Below, piece after piece: positions 12,503 through 24,199 of a stretch of DNA of 64,000 bases. Positions within the stretch are counted from its first letter, which is position 1; every line of letters starts with the position of its first letter. The notes under the pieces were generated by a model. It was given only the letters and a program-made list of their open reading frames with translations, made no database searches and was not told the origin of the DNA. Both the position numbers and the translations under genes were made by a program. The DNA is from Rhinopithecus roxellana (lineage: Eukaryota; Chordata; Mammalia; Primates; Cercopithecidae): NCBI RefSeq assembly GCF_007565055.1, contig NC_044557.1, forward strand, positions 78,626,595 through 78,690,594, given 5' to 3'.

Positions 12503-13465
12503 ATGAATATCAATGCAAAAATCCTCAGTAAAATACTGGCAAACCAAATCCAGCAGTACATCAAAAAGCTTATCTACCATGATCAAGTTGGCTTCATCCC
12601 TGGGATGCAAGGCTGTTTCAACATACACAAATCAATAAACATAATCCACCACATAAACAGAACCAAAGACAAAAACCACATGATTATCTCAATAGATGCA
12701 GAAAAGGCCTTCGACAAAATTCCACAGCCCTTCATGCTAAAAACTCTCAATAAACTAGGTATTGATGGAGCATATCTCAAAATTATAAGAGCTATTTATG
12801 ACAAACCCAAAGCGAATATCATTCTGAATGGGCAAAAGCGGGAAGTATTCCCTTTGAAAACTGAAACAAGACAGGGATGCCCTCTCTCACCACTCCTATT
12901 CAACATAGAGTTGGAAGTTCTGGCCAGGGCAATCAGGCAAGAGAAAGAAATAAAGGGTATTCAGTTAGGAAAAGAGGAAGTCAAATTGTCTATGTTTGCA
13001 GATGACATGATTGTATATTTAGAAAACCCCATTGTCTCAACCCAAAATCTCCTTAACCTGATAAGCAACTTCAGCAAAGTCTCAGGATATAAGGTCAACG
13101 TGCAAAAATCACAAGCATTCCTATACACCAATAACAGACAAACAGAGAGCCAAATCGTGACTGAACTCCCATTCACAATTGCTAAAAAGAGAATAAAATA
13201 CCTAGGAATCCAACTTACAAGGGATGTGAAGGACCTCTTCAAGGAGAACTACAAACCACTGTTCAACGAAATAAAAGAGGACACAAACAAATGGAAGAAC
13301 ATTTCATGCTCATGGATAGGAAGAATCAATGTGAAAGTGACCATACCGCCCAAGGTAATTTTTAGATTCAATGACATCCCCATCAAGCTACCAATCACTT
13401 TCTTCACAGAATTGAAAAAAAAAAAAAAAAAAAAAAACTACTTTAAAGTTCATATGGAAGCATAA
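12503..13465 (+). pseudogene. L1 ORF2p reverse transcriptase domain fragment (320 codons)
   Basis: The longest open frame in the window, but a piece of L1 ORF2 and not a host gene. It covers the RT palm and fingers: HDQVGFIPGMQG near residue 26, SIDAEKAFDK near 63, RQGCPLSPLLFN near 122, and the catalytic FADD motif at 12995-13006. An A23 run at 13415-13437 gives the terminal poly-Lys and then loss of frame. The RT motifs are intact, but no full ORF2 can be read because of upstream and downstream breaks. Confidence 0.93.
13415..13437 (+). repeat. Expanded A23 homopolymer inside L1 ORF2
   Basis: Twenty-three A where related L1s have about six, just after a TTCTTCACAGAATTG stretch. This is the second long A expansion in the same L1 copy. 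Confidence 0.92.
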
Positions 13466-13863
13466 AAGAGCCTGCATTGCCAAGATAATCCTAAGCAAAA
13501 AGAACAAAGCTGGAGGCATCACGGTACCTGACTTCAAACTATATTACAAGGCTACAGTAACCAAAACAACATGGTACTGGTACCAAAACAGAGATGTAGA
13601 CCAATGGAACAGAACAGAGTCCTCAGAAATAACATCACACATCTACAACCATTTTATCTTGGACAAAACTGACAAAAACAAGAAATGGGGAAAGGATTCC
13701 CTGTTTAATAAATGGTGCTGGGAAAACTGGCTAGCCATATGTAGAAAGCTGAAACTGGATCCCTTCCTTACACTTCATAAAAAATTTATTCAAGATGGAT
13801 TAAAGACTTAAATATTAGACCTAAAACCATAAAAACCCTAGAAGAAAACCTAGGCAATACCAT

Positions 13864-14965
13864 TCAGGACAGAGGCATGGGCAATGAATTCATGACTGAA
13901 ACACCAAAAACAATGGCAACAAAAACCAAATTAGACAAAGGGGATCTAATTAAACTAAAGAGTTCTGCATGGCAAAAGAAACTATCAACAATCAGTAGTA
14001 TAAACAGACAACCCACAGAATGGGAGAAAATATTTGCAAACTGTGCATCTGATAAAAGTCTGATATCTAGCATCTAAAAGGAAAGTAAACAAATTTACAA
14101 GATAAAAACAAACAATTCCATTAAAATGTGGGCAAAGGACACGAACAGACACTTTTCAAAAGAAGAAATACATGCGGCCAACAATCATATAAAAAAAGCT
14201 CAACATCACTGATTATTAAAAAAATGCAAATCAAAATCACAATGAGATACCATTTCACACCAGTCAGAATGGCTCTTAGTAAAATGTCAGAAAATAACAG
14301 ATGCTGGCAAGGTTGTGGAGAAAAAAACACTTACCACTGTTGATGGCAGTGTAAATTAGTTCAATCATTGTGGAAGACAATGTGGCAATTCCTCAAAGAC
14401 CTAAAGACAGAAATACCATGTGACCCAGCAATCTCATTACTGAATATGTACCCAAAGGAATATAAATCATTTTATTTATAGACACATACATGTGTGTGTT
14501 CCTTGCAGCACTATTCGCAATAGTAAACAAATAGAATCAACCTAAATGCCCATCAATGATAGACTGGATTAAGAAAATGTGATACATATATACCACGGCA
14601 TACTATGCAGCCATGAAAAAAAATTAGATTATGTCCTCTGGAGGGACATGAATGGAACTGGAGGTCATCATCCTTAGGAAACTAATGCAGAAACAGAAAA
14701 CAAAATACCACATGTTCTCACTTATAAGTGGGAGCTAAATGATGAGAACACATGGACATGACACATAGAGGGGAGTACACACTGGGACTTACATGAGGTG
14801 GAAGCTGGAAGGAGGGAGAGGATCAGGAAAAATAACTAATGGATACTAGGCTTAATACCTAGTCGGTGATGGATGATGAAACAATCTGTACAGCAAACCC
14901 GCATAACACAAGTTTACCTATGTAACAAACCTGCACGTACACCCCTGAACTTAAAGATTTAAAAA
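13864..14965 (+). pseudogene. L1 ORF2p C-terminal region and 3' UTR, broken
   Basis: Open pieces at 13877-14077 and 14128-14343 carry the C-terminal region. They include MRYHFTPVRMA and the start of the cysteine motif (NRCWQGCGEK). A TGG-to-TGA change near 14341 cuts the cysteine motif. The remaining ORF2 codons and the 3' UTR follow to 14968. Confidence 0.87.
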
Positions 14966-15167
14966 AAATGTTTCCTCACTACCACCCTTCAAGGTGGTTG
15001 CCATCTGTCTAGTCTGGCTTCAAAATAAAGCAAAGCCTGAAGCAAAAAGAAAAATAAAAATCTGGTAATAAACAAAAGCTAATAATTTAACTATGGCAAC
15101 TTTATTTTGTAAGTTTACATTGATTAAGTCTTAAAGGACAATATCCTCAAATAATCTATTCAAATTT

Positions 15168-15362
15168 GTATCAGTTTCCTAGGGCTGCCATAACAAAGTA
15201 ACACAAACTAGGTATTTTAAAACACCAGAAATTTATTATCTCACAGTCATTGAGACTACAATTCTGAAATCAAGGTGCTAGTTGAATTTTCTCTTTTCAG
15301 AGGCTCTGAAAGAGAATTTGCATCATGCTTCTGGCAGTTGTAGGCCATCCTTGATATCCTGT
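15168..15362 (-). mobile_element. MLT1-type MaLR LTR fragment, antisense
   Basis: TGTATCAGTTTCCTAGGGC, CATAACAAAGTAACACAAAC and ATCAAGGTGCTAGTTGAA match the reverse complement of the 3' half of an MLT1 LTR. The 5' half is missing. Confidence 0.75.
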
Positions 15363-15589
15363 AACTTAAATAATATGATATAAAGTTAACTATGATCATG
15401 TACTTTAGATGATAAAAAGATAAGAGATGGAAGAAAACAAAGACATTTCAATACATTTATACATCTTTATATATTCATAACAAATAAGAAAAAATATTTA
15501 GAGTGAGTAGAATTAATATTTGTGCACCTGGCCATGTAGAAAAGCTGGTGCTTTTCTACTCTCTATTTCATATTTCTTTTGTTTTCAGA

Positions 15590-17700
15590 ATGCACCTCAG
15601 TTGCTAATGGTTTTTTATCTGGATAGCTGATCCATACCTTCATTGCTGTAGGTTCTGGGCTATTAGCAGTCCTTCCCAGTAGGATTGCTGTAGTTTTCCA
15701 TCGACTTTAATCACAAGACAGAGTAGTAATAAAATATATTCTAAGGACTCTCCTGTACTCCAAGCATACTCGACTTTTCCTCTATTATGCAGAAATAGCT
15801 CAAGATCCCTTTGCTAATCAGGATCCATCACCCAAGCTAATATAGAAAGTCTTTTATTTGCTTTTTGATTTGGAGTCATGAGTATCCCAAAGCAGCTGGG
15901 TGGCAGTCTTCAACTTCAGTTCAGTGAAATAATTATTGTGTCACCTGGTGGAAGTTTTCTTTTCTTTGAAACCAAAACCTACAGACCTTCAGAACATGAG
16001 ATTACAGGGGCAGGAAGCAAGCATTTTGTTAGTTGATCACTAGGGATCAACTAGGGGTAATAACAGGTATTACTCCCATTTCTACCTCTGGATAAATTGA
16101 TCTTGAATACCAGAAATGGGAGAAACACCACCACACATATCAGATGCTGCTTTAGACCTCATACATCCTCCTGGAGAACAATGACTCAGCACTGCAAGGT
16201 ATTACAACCTAGCTGACATTGTAACTGTGTCTCCAAAAGACCATTCTACTGTTCTATCAAACTAGCTGCTTCAGGATGATAGGGAACATGGTGAAAACAA
16301 TGAATTCCATGAGCATGAGCCCCCATTATATACTGTGAAGTGAACTCTGCAATCTGAAGCAATGCTGCATGGGATACCATGATGGTGCGTGAGACATTTC
16401 ATAAGAAAGTGGATGGTGATTTTTCTAAAAGCATTGCATGCAGTAGGCAAATCCATATCCATAGTAAATGTTTATTCCAATAAAAATTAAGTGTTGCCCT
16501 TCCATGATAAAAGTGATCCACTGCAGTCTATCTATCACCAAGTAGCTGCCTGATCACTCAGGGGAATGGTGCCATATCAGAAATTTTCTGTGGTTTTCTA
16601 CTGATAGCAATAGAAAACAATAGCCTTTCTATTCAAGGCTGGCTGAGCTGTAGTGGCTGTACCCAGGACAACCTAGGTGTAGAAGTTCACATTGCTGCCC
16701 ATGCTTAACTGCCAATCTTGCTGCCATCACTGTTCTGTTCATGAGCCCACTGGTCAATGACAGGAGATGCTAGGAAAAGGGGCTGATGGATACCACAGAA
16801 CACCCCATACTATCCACTTAATTATTAAAATTCTATTCTTCTGAGGCCATCCACAAGGTATGCAGATATCTTCAAGTTTGCTACCCAATAGAGCAACCTG
16901 TCCACGTACCTTTTTCTCAGATATCCTTCTCATCAATCTTCCAATCATATTTTTACTAAGTCCATATCCAAGCAGCTAAAACACTTGGTGATTTGAGTGC
17001 TACTATTCCTGCCTTAATTTATGGCTTAGTGAGTCAACAAATGCCCAATTTATGATGAATAACAGAATGAATGGTAAGTTGGTGGCCCATGGTTAAGTCT
17101 TCAGTCTCTAGTAAGGCCCAGTAGCAACCCCAAAACTGTTTGCCAAAAGGAGAATAGTTATTTGTAGAAGATGCTAGGAATTTACTCCAGTATCCTAGGG
17201 GCTTGTTATATGATTAACCTATAGGGGCCTGCCAAGGCTTCAAACACCGTCTCTATTTGCCACCAACTCTTAGAGCACCATCAAATCTGCTAGATCATAT
17301 GGTCCACATAGAAAGACAGTTTTGACTGATAAATATAATGTGTTGTAAAATTAATTATTAGTAAATATTATTCTGGATGATAAATACATAAGAAAGGGAA
17401 GACAAAATATATTCTAAACATCATATGTATGTGTGTGAATACATATATTCATATAAAATAAAGAAAAAATACTCATACCAATTAGAGTCCACATTTCTGT
17501 AAATGGAGATGTCATCCTAGCTGGTATTTAAAATTACCCTAGTAGCCACTACCTACTGCAGAGCCTTCTTCTCCTTGTTCTGGGACCCACTCAAAAGCAG
17601 TACAACTTGGCATTGTGCCTCTTTTTTGATTATAGGAGGAACCAGGTGCAAGAGCTGCTCCTTCACCTTCGATAGGGTATCTCAACATGTTCCATACCAG
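15590..17700 (-). pseudogene. ERVL-class internal region (pol), left part, antisense
   Basis: An old endogenous retrovirus internal region of ERVL class, read on the minus strand. The order of phrases (CTAATCAGGATCCATCACCC, CAGACCTTCAGAACATGAG, CATGATAAAAGTGATCCACT, CTATAGGGGCCTGCCAA, TGTGCCTCTTTTTTGATTAT) matches the RNase H and integrase side of an ERVL pol. All frames are stopped many times. A piece of about 230 bp at 17325-17555 does not fit and looks like a further insertion. The region continues beyond the L1PA at 18954. Confidence 0.8.
17325..17555. other. Unassigned insert within the ERVL pol remnant
   Basis: AT-rich sequence with no resemblance to ERVL pol, lying between the two recognisable pol phrases at about 17320 and 17560. 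Origin not recognised. It could be an old fragment of another repeat or fast-decayed pol sequence. Confidence 0.4.
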
Positions 17701-17721
17701 TAGACTCTTAGAATTACTTTT

Positions 17722-18950
17722 AAATTTATTTATTTATTTATTTATTTATCTATTTATTTATTTTTATACTTTAAGTTCTAGGTTACATGTGCACAACGTG
17801 CAGGCTTGTTACATATGTATACATGTGCCATGTTGGTGTGCTGCACCCATTAACTCATCATTTACATTAGGTATATCTCCTAACAGTATCCCTCCCCCTT
17901 TCCCCTGCCCCATGACAGGCTCCGGTGTGTCGTGTTCCCTTCCCGTGTCCAAGTGATCTCATTGTTCAATTCCCACCTATGAGTGAGAACATGCAGTGTT
18001 TGGTTTTCTGCTCTTGCGATAGTTTGCTGAGAATGATGGTTTCCAACTGCATCCATGTCCCTACAAAGGACATGAGCTCATCCTTTTTTGTGGCTGCATA
18101 GTACTCCATGGTATATATGGGCCACATTTTCTTAATCCAGTCTGTCATTGATGGACACTTGGATTGGTTTCAAGTCTTTGCTATTGTGAATAGTGCCGCA
18201 ATAAACATATGTGTGCATGTGTCTTTATAGCAGCATGATTTATAATTCTTTGGGTATATACCCAGTAATGAGATCACTGGGTCAAATGGTATTTCTAGTT
18301 CTAGATCTTTGAGGAATCGCCACACTGTCTTCCACAATGGTTGAACTAGTTTATAGTCCCACCAACAGTGTAAAAGTGTTCCTATTTCTCCACATCCTCT
18401 CCAGCACCTGTTGTTTCCTGACTTTTTAATGATCGCCATTCTAACTGGTGTGAGATGGTATCTCATTATGGTTTTGATTTGCATTTCTCTGATGGTGAAT
18501 GATGATGAGCATTTTTTCATGTGTCTGTTGGTTGCACAAATGTCTTCTTTTGAGAATTATCTGTTCACATCCTTCACCCATTTTTTGATGGCATTTTTTT
18601 TTTTCCTTGTAAACTTGTTTGAGTTCTTTTTAGGTTCTGGATATTAGCCCTTTCTCAGATGAATAGATTGCAAAAATTTTCTCCCATTCTGTAGGTTATC
18701 TGTTCATTCTGATGGTAGGTTTTTTTTTTACTGTGCAGAAGCTCTTTAGTTTAATTAGATCCCATTTGTCAATTTTGGCTTTTGTTGCCATTGCTTTTGG
18801 TGTTTTAGATATGAAGTCCTTGCCCATGCCTATGTCCTGAATGATATTGTCTAGGTTTTCTTCTAGGGTTTTTATGGTTTTAGGTCTAACATTTAAGTCT
18901 CTAATCCATTTTGAATTAATTTTTGTGTAAGATGTAAAGAAGGGATTCAA
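17722..18950 (-). mobile_element. L1PA 3' end, 5'-truncated, antisense
   Basis: A 1.2-kb young L1PA in reverse orientation. The tail is now (TTTA)n at 17722-17765. It is followed by the 3' UTR (TATACTTTAAGTTCTAGG, CAATTCCCACCTATGAGTG) and the ORF2 C-terminal third. It ends inside ORF2 near GATGTAAAGAAGGG. It interrupts the ERVL pol remnant, so it is the younger of the two. The target duplication is not clear. Confidence 0.93.
17966..18520 (-). pseudogene. L1 ORF2p C-terminal fragments (minus strand)
   Basis: Open pieces at 17966-18148 and 18170-18520 encode the end of ORF2: RCWRGCGEIGTLLHCWWDYK (final cysteine of the motif changed to Tyr), WIKKMWPIYTMEYYAA and the closing FSLIGGN before the natural stop. 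The better-kept frame fits a younger age than the 10.4-kb copy. Confidence 0.9.
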
Positions 18951-18953
18951 ATT

Positions 18954-19660
18954 TTACTGAAGTGAAAGATGCCTAAATTTTTGTTAGATCGATTTTTCAT
19001 TCTCTGACATACCATGTCTTACTAATATGTTTATAGTAATTTCTAGTTCTTGCTTATTAATTCCCATAAGAATACAATCATCAATATAAGAAGCCAGTGT
19101 GAACTCTTGTGGAAGGGAAGATGATTGAGCCCTCTGTGCACTAAGCTGTTACATGATAATGAAGAATTTATATACCCATGAGATAAGACAGTTGCTGCCT
19201 TCACCAGCTGTATCAAACTACTTCTAATTATATTTACAAACAGGCATCTAGAAAAAAAAATGTGCCAGCTCAACAGCGGCATATAAGGTACCAGGGGAAG
19301 TATTAATTTGCTCAAGCAATGAAACAGCATCCTGAATAGAAGCTGCATTTGTATTCACCACCCAGTTGAATTAACGATAATCTATACTCATTCTCCAAGA
19401 TTTATTTGTTTCTGCCCATGCCAAATATGCAAATTGAAGGATAGTGGTGCTAATCTCTACAATCCCTCCAAAAACTTGGTAGTGCTTTTGATTAGCTATT
19501 TTCCTAGATAGAAGCAGATCCAGGTGGCTTCCACTTTCCTACCATAACAGTCTTCACTCCACAGGTCAAGGAACCAATATAGGAAATCTGCCAGTTGCTG
19601 CATATGTCTTTTTCAATTATGCATTTCAGAACCACAGGATGGATTCAGAAACTCAGTTTA
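18954..19660 (-). pseudogene. ERVL-class pol, right part with RT core motif, antisense
   Basis: Continues the ERVL pol after the L1PA insertion: GGCATATAAGGTACCAGGGG, GTATTAATTTGCTCAAGCAA and CGATAATCTATACTCATTC match the reverse of the RT coding part. The minus strand of 19074-19088 reads Tyr-Ile-Asp-Asp-Cys, the reverse transcriptase catalytic box. Stops and shifts elsewhere make it a dead relic. Confidence 0.8.
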
Positions 19661-20090
19661 CATAAAGTGAAAATGGTTTAAATGATAATTCTTGCTCTCA
19701 TATGCTTGAATCTTTCTAGACACATGGATAAATCAAGTAAAATTATATTAATGTTTATACTAAGACTCAATTGGCATTATGTTGTAGTATTTATCACTGG
19801 ATAGTGGGTAAGCCTGTGAACACACAAATAGTAATAGGCAATATTTCTGAAGCACTGGTGAAAAATACTAATTGTAATGTATGTTATTAATATATGGTAG
19901 TAGTCTTCTATTTAGGTTTATACAAACACTCACCTATAAGGCTGTCAAAATATTCTCCAGTATTCTGCCATGAAAGAACATGCATTATTAGAGGAGCATT
20001 ATAGTTTTTTCTAAGAGAATATAGTGTCTGTTCAAATTATATCCATAATTTACTATTTGACAGACATATGGAAATCTGCCTGCATTAGTA

Positions 20091-20450
20091 TGTTTCATAC
20101 TGCTATAAATAATTATCTAAAACTGGGTAATTTATAAAGGAAAGAGGTTTAACTGACTCACAGTTCAGCATAGCTGGGGAGGCCTCAGGAAACTTACAAT
20201 CATGGCAGAAGGAGAAGCAAACATGTCCTTCTTCACATTGCAGCAGCAAGGAGAAGTGCCACGTGAAAGAGGGGAAAATCCCTTATAAAACCATCAGATC
20301 TTGGGAGAACTCTTACTATCACGAGAACAGCAAGGAGGTAACTGTTCTGAAGATTCAATTGCCTCCCACTGGGTGCCTCCACAAAACATGGAGATTATGG
20401 GATTACAATTCAAGATGAGGCTTGGGTGGGAACACAGCCAAACCATATGA
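20091..20450 (-). mobile_element. THE1-type MaLR solitary LTR, antisense
   Basis: Starts TGCATTAGTATGTTTCATAC and ends GCCAAACCATATGA, the reverse of a THE1 LTR. The length of 360 bp fits the family. Flanks CTGCC (20086-20090) and CTGCT (20451-20455) are a 4-of-5 target duplication. No internal sequence remains beside it. Confidence 0.9.
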
Positions 20451-20589
20451 CTGCTAATAGAGCAAACTATAACTCAATTTATGTTTGCAATATTGTGTGG
20501 AAATCTGAATTCAACCAAAGCTAATTTGTAAAACTGAAAAAATTAGATAAATATATGTTAATTAAATTTTATTTTATACTTGTCACATG

Positions 20590-20785
20590 AGATACACTAT
20601 GCTTTATGCTTTTTATCTATTATCTTATTTGTGTCACACAGAACCTGTTAGTTAAAACTATTTTTATCCCAATCATGCTTGAGGAAACTCTGATTCAGAT
20701 AGTTATGATAATATGCCACAAATTATACGTCAATTGTCGACTTAAACACAGGATTTGAAACCAGGTACTATACTGGAGCTATCTT
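20590..20785 (-). mobile_element. MIR remnant, antisense (probable)
   Basis: TCTATTATCTTATTTGTGTC, AGGAAACTCTGATTCAGATA and AACACAGGATTTGAAACCAG resemble the reverse of MIR's core. Diverged and with unclear edges. Confidence 0.5.
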
Positions 20786-20789
20786 TTCT

Positions 20790-23120
20790 CTTAATCTCTA
20801 CAGTAAATTAGGAGGGATGTCATCCAATGGAGGAGTTAGGCATGTTTCTTGTGAAAGTTGTCAATAGCCAATATTTCATCCATTACCAAACAATATGCTT
20901 TGACTATAGCACTGACATAGCTGCCCGTGGTATCCACATGACTTGCTCCCACGTTTAGTTCAAATTTTAGCTTAAATCCTCATTCACAATGAGGCAAACG
21001 TTATTACTTTATGTAACATCCTAGATATTCTTTAGAAGGCAAGCTGGTTGTGGTTAAAGTTTTGTTTTATTTCATTTTTTTTCTTTTTATTCTTTCCCCA
21101 AGTTTTCTTTGACTTTTTTTTTCTGCTTCTCCCTTTTACCTTCCTCTTTCTCCTCTGTCCCTCTTCCTCCCCTCTTCTTTCCTCTCCTTTCTTATCTCTT
21201 TCTGTCTTTCTGTCTGCTTTTCCTTTTCTCCACTGTTATACTGCCGGTATCTATAGCATTCTCCATAACCTGATCCTTAATAATTATTTATCAAATAAAA
21301 GACTAGATTTTTCATTAAACTGTCACTTTTATTTTAAAATTTTTTAATGGAAATGTAAAGTGCCAAAACATTTAGAGGTCATCAGGTAAGGCAGCAATTG
21401 GCAGGTATTTACTGTAGTTTTGATGCTGAAACTTTGTGGGGATTCTTGTTAAAGACTGAATTCTGTGTTCCAACAGATGCTAAACCAATGAGCATATTAC
21501 ATTCCATTACTACTAGGTGGAAAGGTTCTTCATTGGAGATTGGCGTTTATGTACTCCTCATTACCCTCTGGATATATTCAGCCCTAGGAAACATTCTTTA
21601 TATTCTACAGTAATATTTGAATATGCTTTCAAAATATGCCCAGTAACATACTACTATTTCCTTTATATAAAAAGTAATACAAACAAGCATCAGATGTTAG
21701 TTAATATTCAAACTTTCATCAGTGAAGCTATTTTCTGTTATCTTCATATATTATCTTTAATAAAATAATCAGGATACTTTGACCATGAAATGAGATGTTC
21801 AGGTTATTCACAATTCTAAGACTGTCATTTAGACATATAATGAAAACAAAAACAAAATCACTTATCACTAAAAAGGTTTTGTCATTATCTGTGTCATAAA
21901 TGTGTACTTTGAATTTCTCTGTTCAGAAACTCATAGGAGTCCAATAATATGTGACAATTAACATACTTCATTATGTCAAATCAAGATATTTTACTCAATT
22001 TTCATTTCTTTCTGAAACAAATGGAAAAAACACAGTGATCATGAAGTGATCATATTTGCTTTCATTATTATTATAAAAATGGAACGTTGTGCCAGCACAT
22101 TTCTTCTGTGATTACAGAAAACATTTATTAGCATTTAAGACACTCTTGTATTGTATCCATGAAGATTGTATGCATACATTTTAAAGACTCATTATTTTTA
22201 AGTTTAAATCATGATTCACAAAATAGCTATTAAGTGAAAGAAAATATGTTTCTATCACTGAATATAGAAAAAAGAAAAAAACGAAAACATAAGCACATTT
22301 ACTCCTTATATGAACTACTGACATGCCAAGGGTTAATTTATATTCTCTAAATTGGTGTTTCTGTCCAAGCGCAAATTAAATAATCTTCTAGCATACACAT
22401 ATAATAATAGTTGCTTTTCCATATTAGATGCATTAATATTACATTAAGCCTAACTGTCATTTGATGGAGAAATTTTGCCAACAGCTAGTCTGCTTTCTCT
22501 GTGAGAATAATATTTTCATTAATATTGTATCTGATTTGACTAACTCTTCAGAAGTAGTTTGATTCAGACGTGTTTTTGCTACAAGTGGGACAACTTTGAA
22601 TCACGTTTCTGTTCTAGGGTATTCTCTTGCCATTAGCAACAAAATTAATCATTTTTGTATGGGTGAGCATTATTTTGTTTTTGTTCTGGAAAATGCACTA
22701 TTTGTTTCCTTGAGTATTCTCTTTGCATTATATTAAAAAGAATCTCATCTTTGATGCTTCATGATGCTATTTGAAAATTCATAAAAGACAACCTACTGGG
22801 TAACAAGATAGTGTAAGCTCAATAAATTTAATATCTCAGATATTAATCTTCATACTTTCAATACTCACTTTTTTTATTTTAGTTGCTTGTTCAAAACCAT
22901 CACATTGATAGATTCACTTATCTCAGCACTCAAGATAAAATGTTCTATAGTAAAGCTTCATTTACTCTTTAATTTAATGACACCATCTTGAATTATGTAT
23001 CTATTTTATCATTATTTCATCCTTTCATTAATGGATGTTAAAATGTTCGCCTAATTGTGTTATAACTCAGAAGTAGAAATAAAAACCAAACATTTAACAA
23101 ACTTTAAGCTAGAAGAAAAT
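20790..23120. other. Unique AT-rich sequence with a pyrimidine tract
   Basis: No exon or clear repeat outside the C/T-rich tract at 21068-21230. Open frames here (21048-21347, 21398-21613, 21517-21768) overlap or derive from the tract and show no family features. Confidence 0.5.
21068..21230 (+). repeat. Pyrimidine-rich tract
   Basis: About 160 bp that is nearly all C and T with irregular TCCTCTTTC units. The mirror type of the 8.0-kb purine tract. Confidence 0.88.
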
Positions 23121-23138
23121 AGGAAAAAACGTGATCTA

Positions 23139-23399
23139 CGAGATCAGGAGATCGAGACCATCCTGGCTAACACGGTGAAACCCCGTCTCTACTGAAAAAA
23201 ATACAAAAAACTAGCCGAGCGAGGTGGCGGGCGCCTGTAGTCCCAGCTACTCGGGAGGCCGAGGCAGGAGAATGGCATAAACCCGGGAGGCGGAGCTTGC
23301 AGTGAGCTGAGATCCGGCCACTGCACTCCAGCCTGGGCGACAGAGCGAGACTCTGTCTCAAAAAAAAAAGAAAAAAAAAAAAAAAAGAAACAGAAAAGA
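23139..23399 (+). mobile_element. AluYRa-type Alu, 5'-truncated, with target duplication
   Basis: Starts about 60 bp into the Alu consensus at CGAGATCAGGAG. It is flanked by an exact 15-bp duplication AAAAAACGTGATCTA (23124-23138 and 23400-23414), so the truncation happened during insertion. The right arm reads GAGATCCGGCCACTGCACTC, the Old World monkey AluYR signature. Very low divergence from the young consensus. Confidence 0.95.
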
Positions 23400-23724
23400 A
23401 AAAAACGTGATCTAAAGTAAAAAGCAATTGCTAACTAAATATTAGTAGAGGCAAACTAACGATATCTATTCATCATGCACAAATACATTTACATTCATGG
23501 TTAAAAAACTAATTGTGGAATTTCAGTAAAAGTCATAACTTAACATACTTTTTTCAATTTATGAAATGCTTATTAATAAAATTGCTTTATTGGTGTTGTC
23601 TACCAAATAACATGAGAGCCATCATTACACAAGAAAACTACAGTGATTCTCAGACTAGATTTTTCAGTTATCATAGTCATGTTGCCCTAGTCGTGGAGCT
23701 AGTAAAGCACATGAAATTAAATTA

Positions 23725-23790
23725 ACTAAAGATATTTATTAAGCCAGTTTTGCACTAGGCATTACAACTGGATCTTGCAGTGCAAAGATA
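23725..23790 (-). mobile_element. L2 3'-end fragment, antisense (weak)
   Basis: TATTTATTAAGCCAGTTTTG then CACTAGGCATTACAACTGGA is like the reverse of the L2 terminus. Short and tentative. Confidence 0.3.
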
Positions 23791-24199
23791 AATAAGTGTC
23801 TTCTAGGTAAACATGGTAAGCACTTAAATTTACCCCCATAACCTTTTAAAACCACATCAAATTGATTGAAAAGGGATAAAAAGAATATATACTTAAAATA
23901 AAATTAAAAAACACAACAACATGGGATGGAAGATAACACTAATTATAGTTTGGATACTAGGAAATAGATGGGCAAGAAGAAATGAATTAGGGGTTTCTGC
24001 AGGATTAAATAAAATCCAACAGTTCAAGAAATAAAGAAATAACCTGATTGATACCATAGCAGTAAAAGAAGGATTGGGAGGTGAAGATAAAGCATTGGGA
24101 GGTGGAGATAAATAATTGGGAATGTGGCATTTTAAGTGACACTAAAAAAGAAACTTGCTTAAAAACCTGTACAAAAAGTAATTAGATCATATCCTGCTT

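Larger units (their letters stand above)
10430..14968 (+). mobile_element. 5'-truncated L1 (L1PB / older L1PA type)
   Basis: A 4.5-kb sense L1 that starts in the C-terminal part of ORF1 near GCACATAATTGTCAG. It continues through the inter-ORF spacer, all of ORF2 and a 3' UTR ending AACCTGCACGTACACCCC and a short A tail. The 3' UTR phrases (GGTGGAAGCTGGAAGGAGGG, TGATGAAACAATCTGTACAG) point to the L1PB / older L1PA range. The element is dead: 5'-truncated, frameshifted several times, and with two long internal A-run expansions. No clear target duplication was found. Confidence 0.93.

Noticed and set aside
12503..13465. 320-codon open frame as a host gene
   Set aside because: It is the reverse transcriptase part of a 5'-truncated, frameshifted L1 ORF2.
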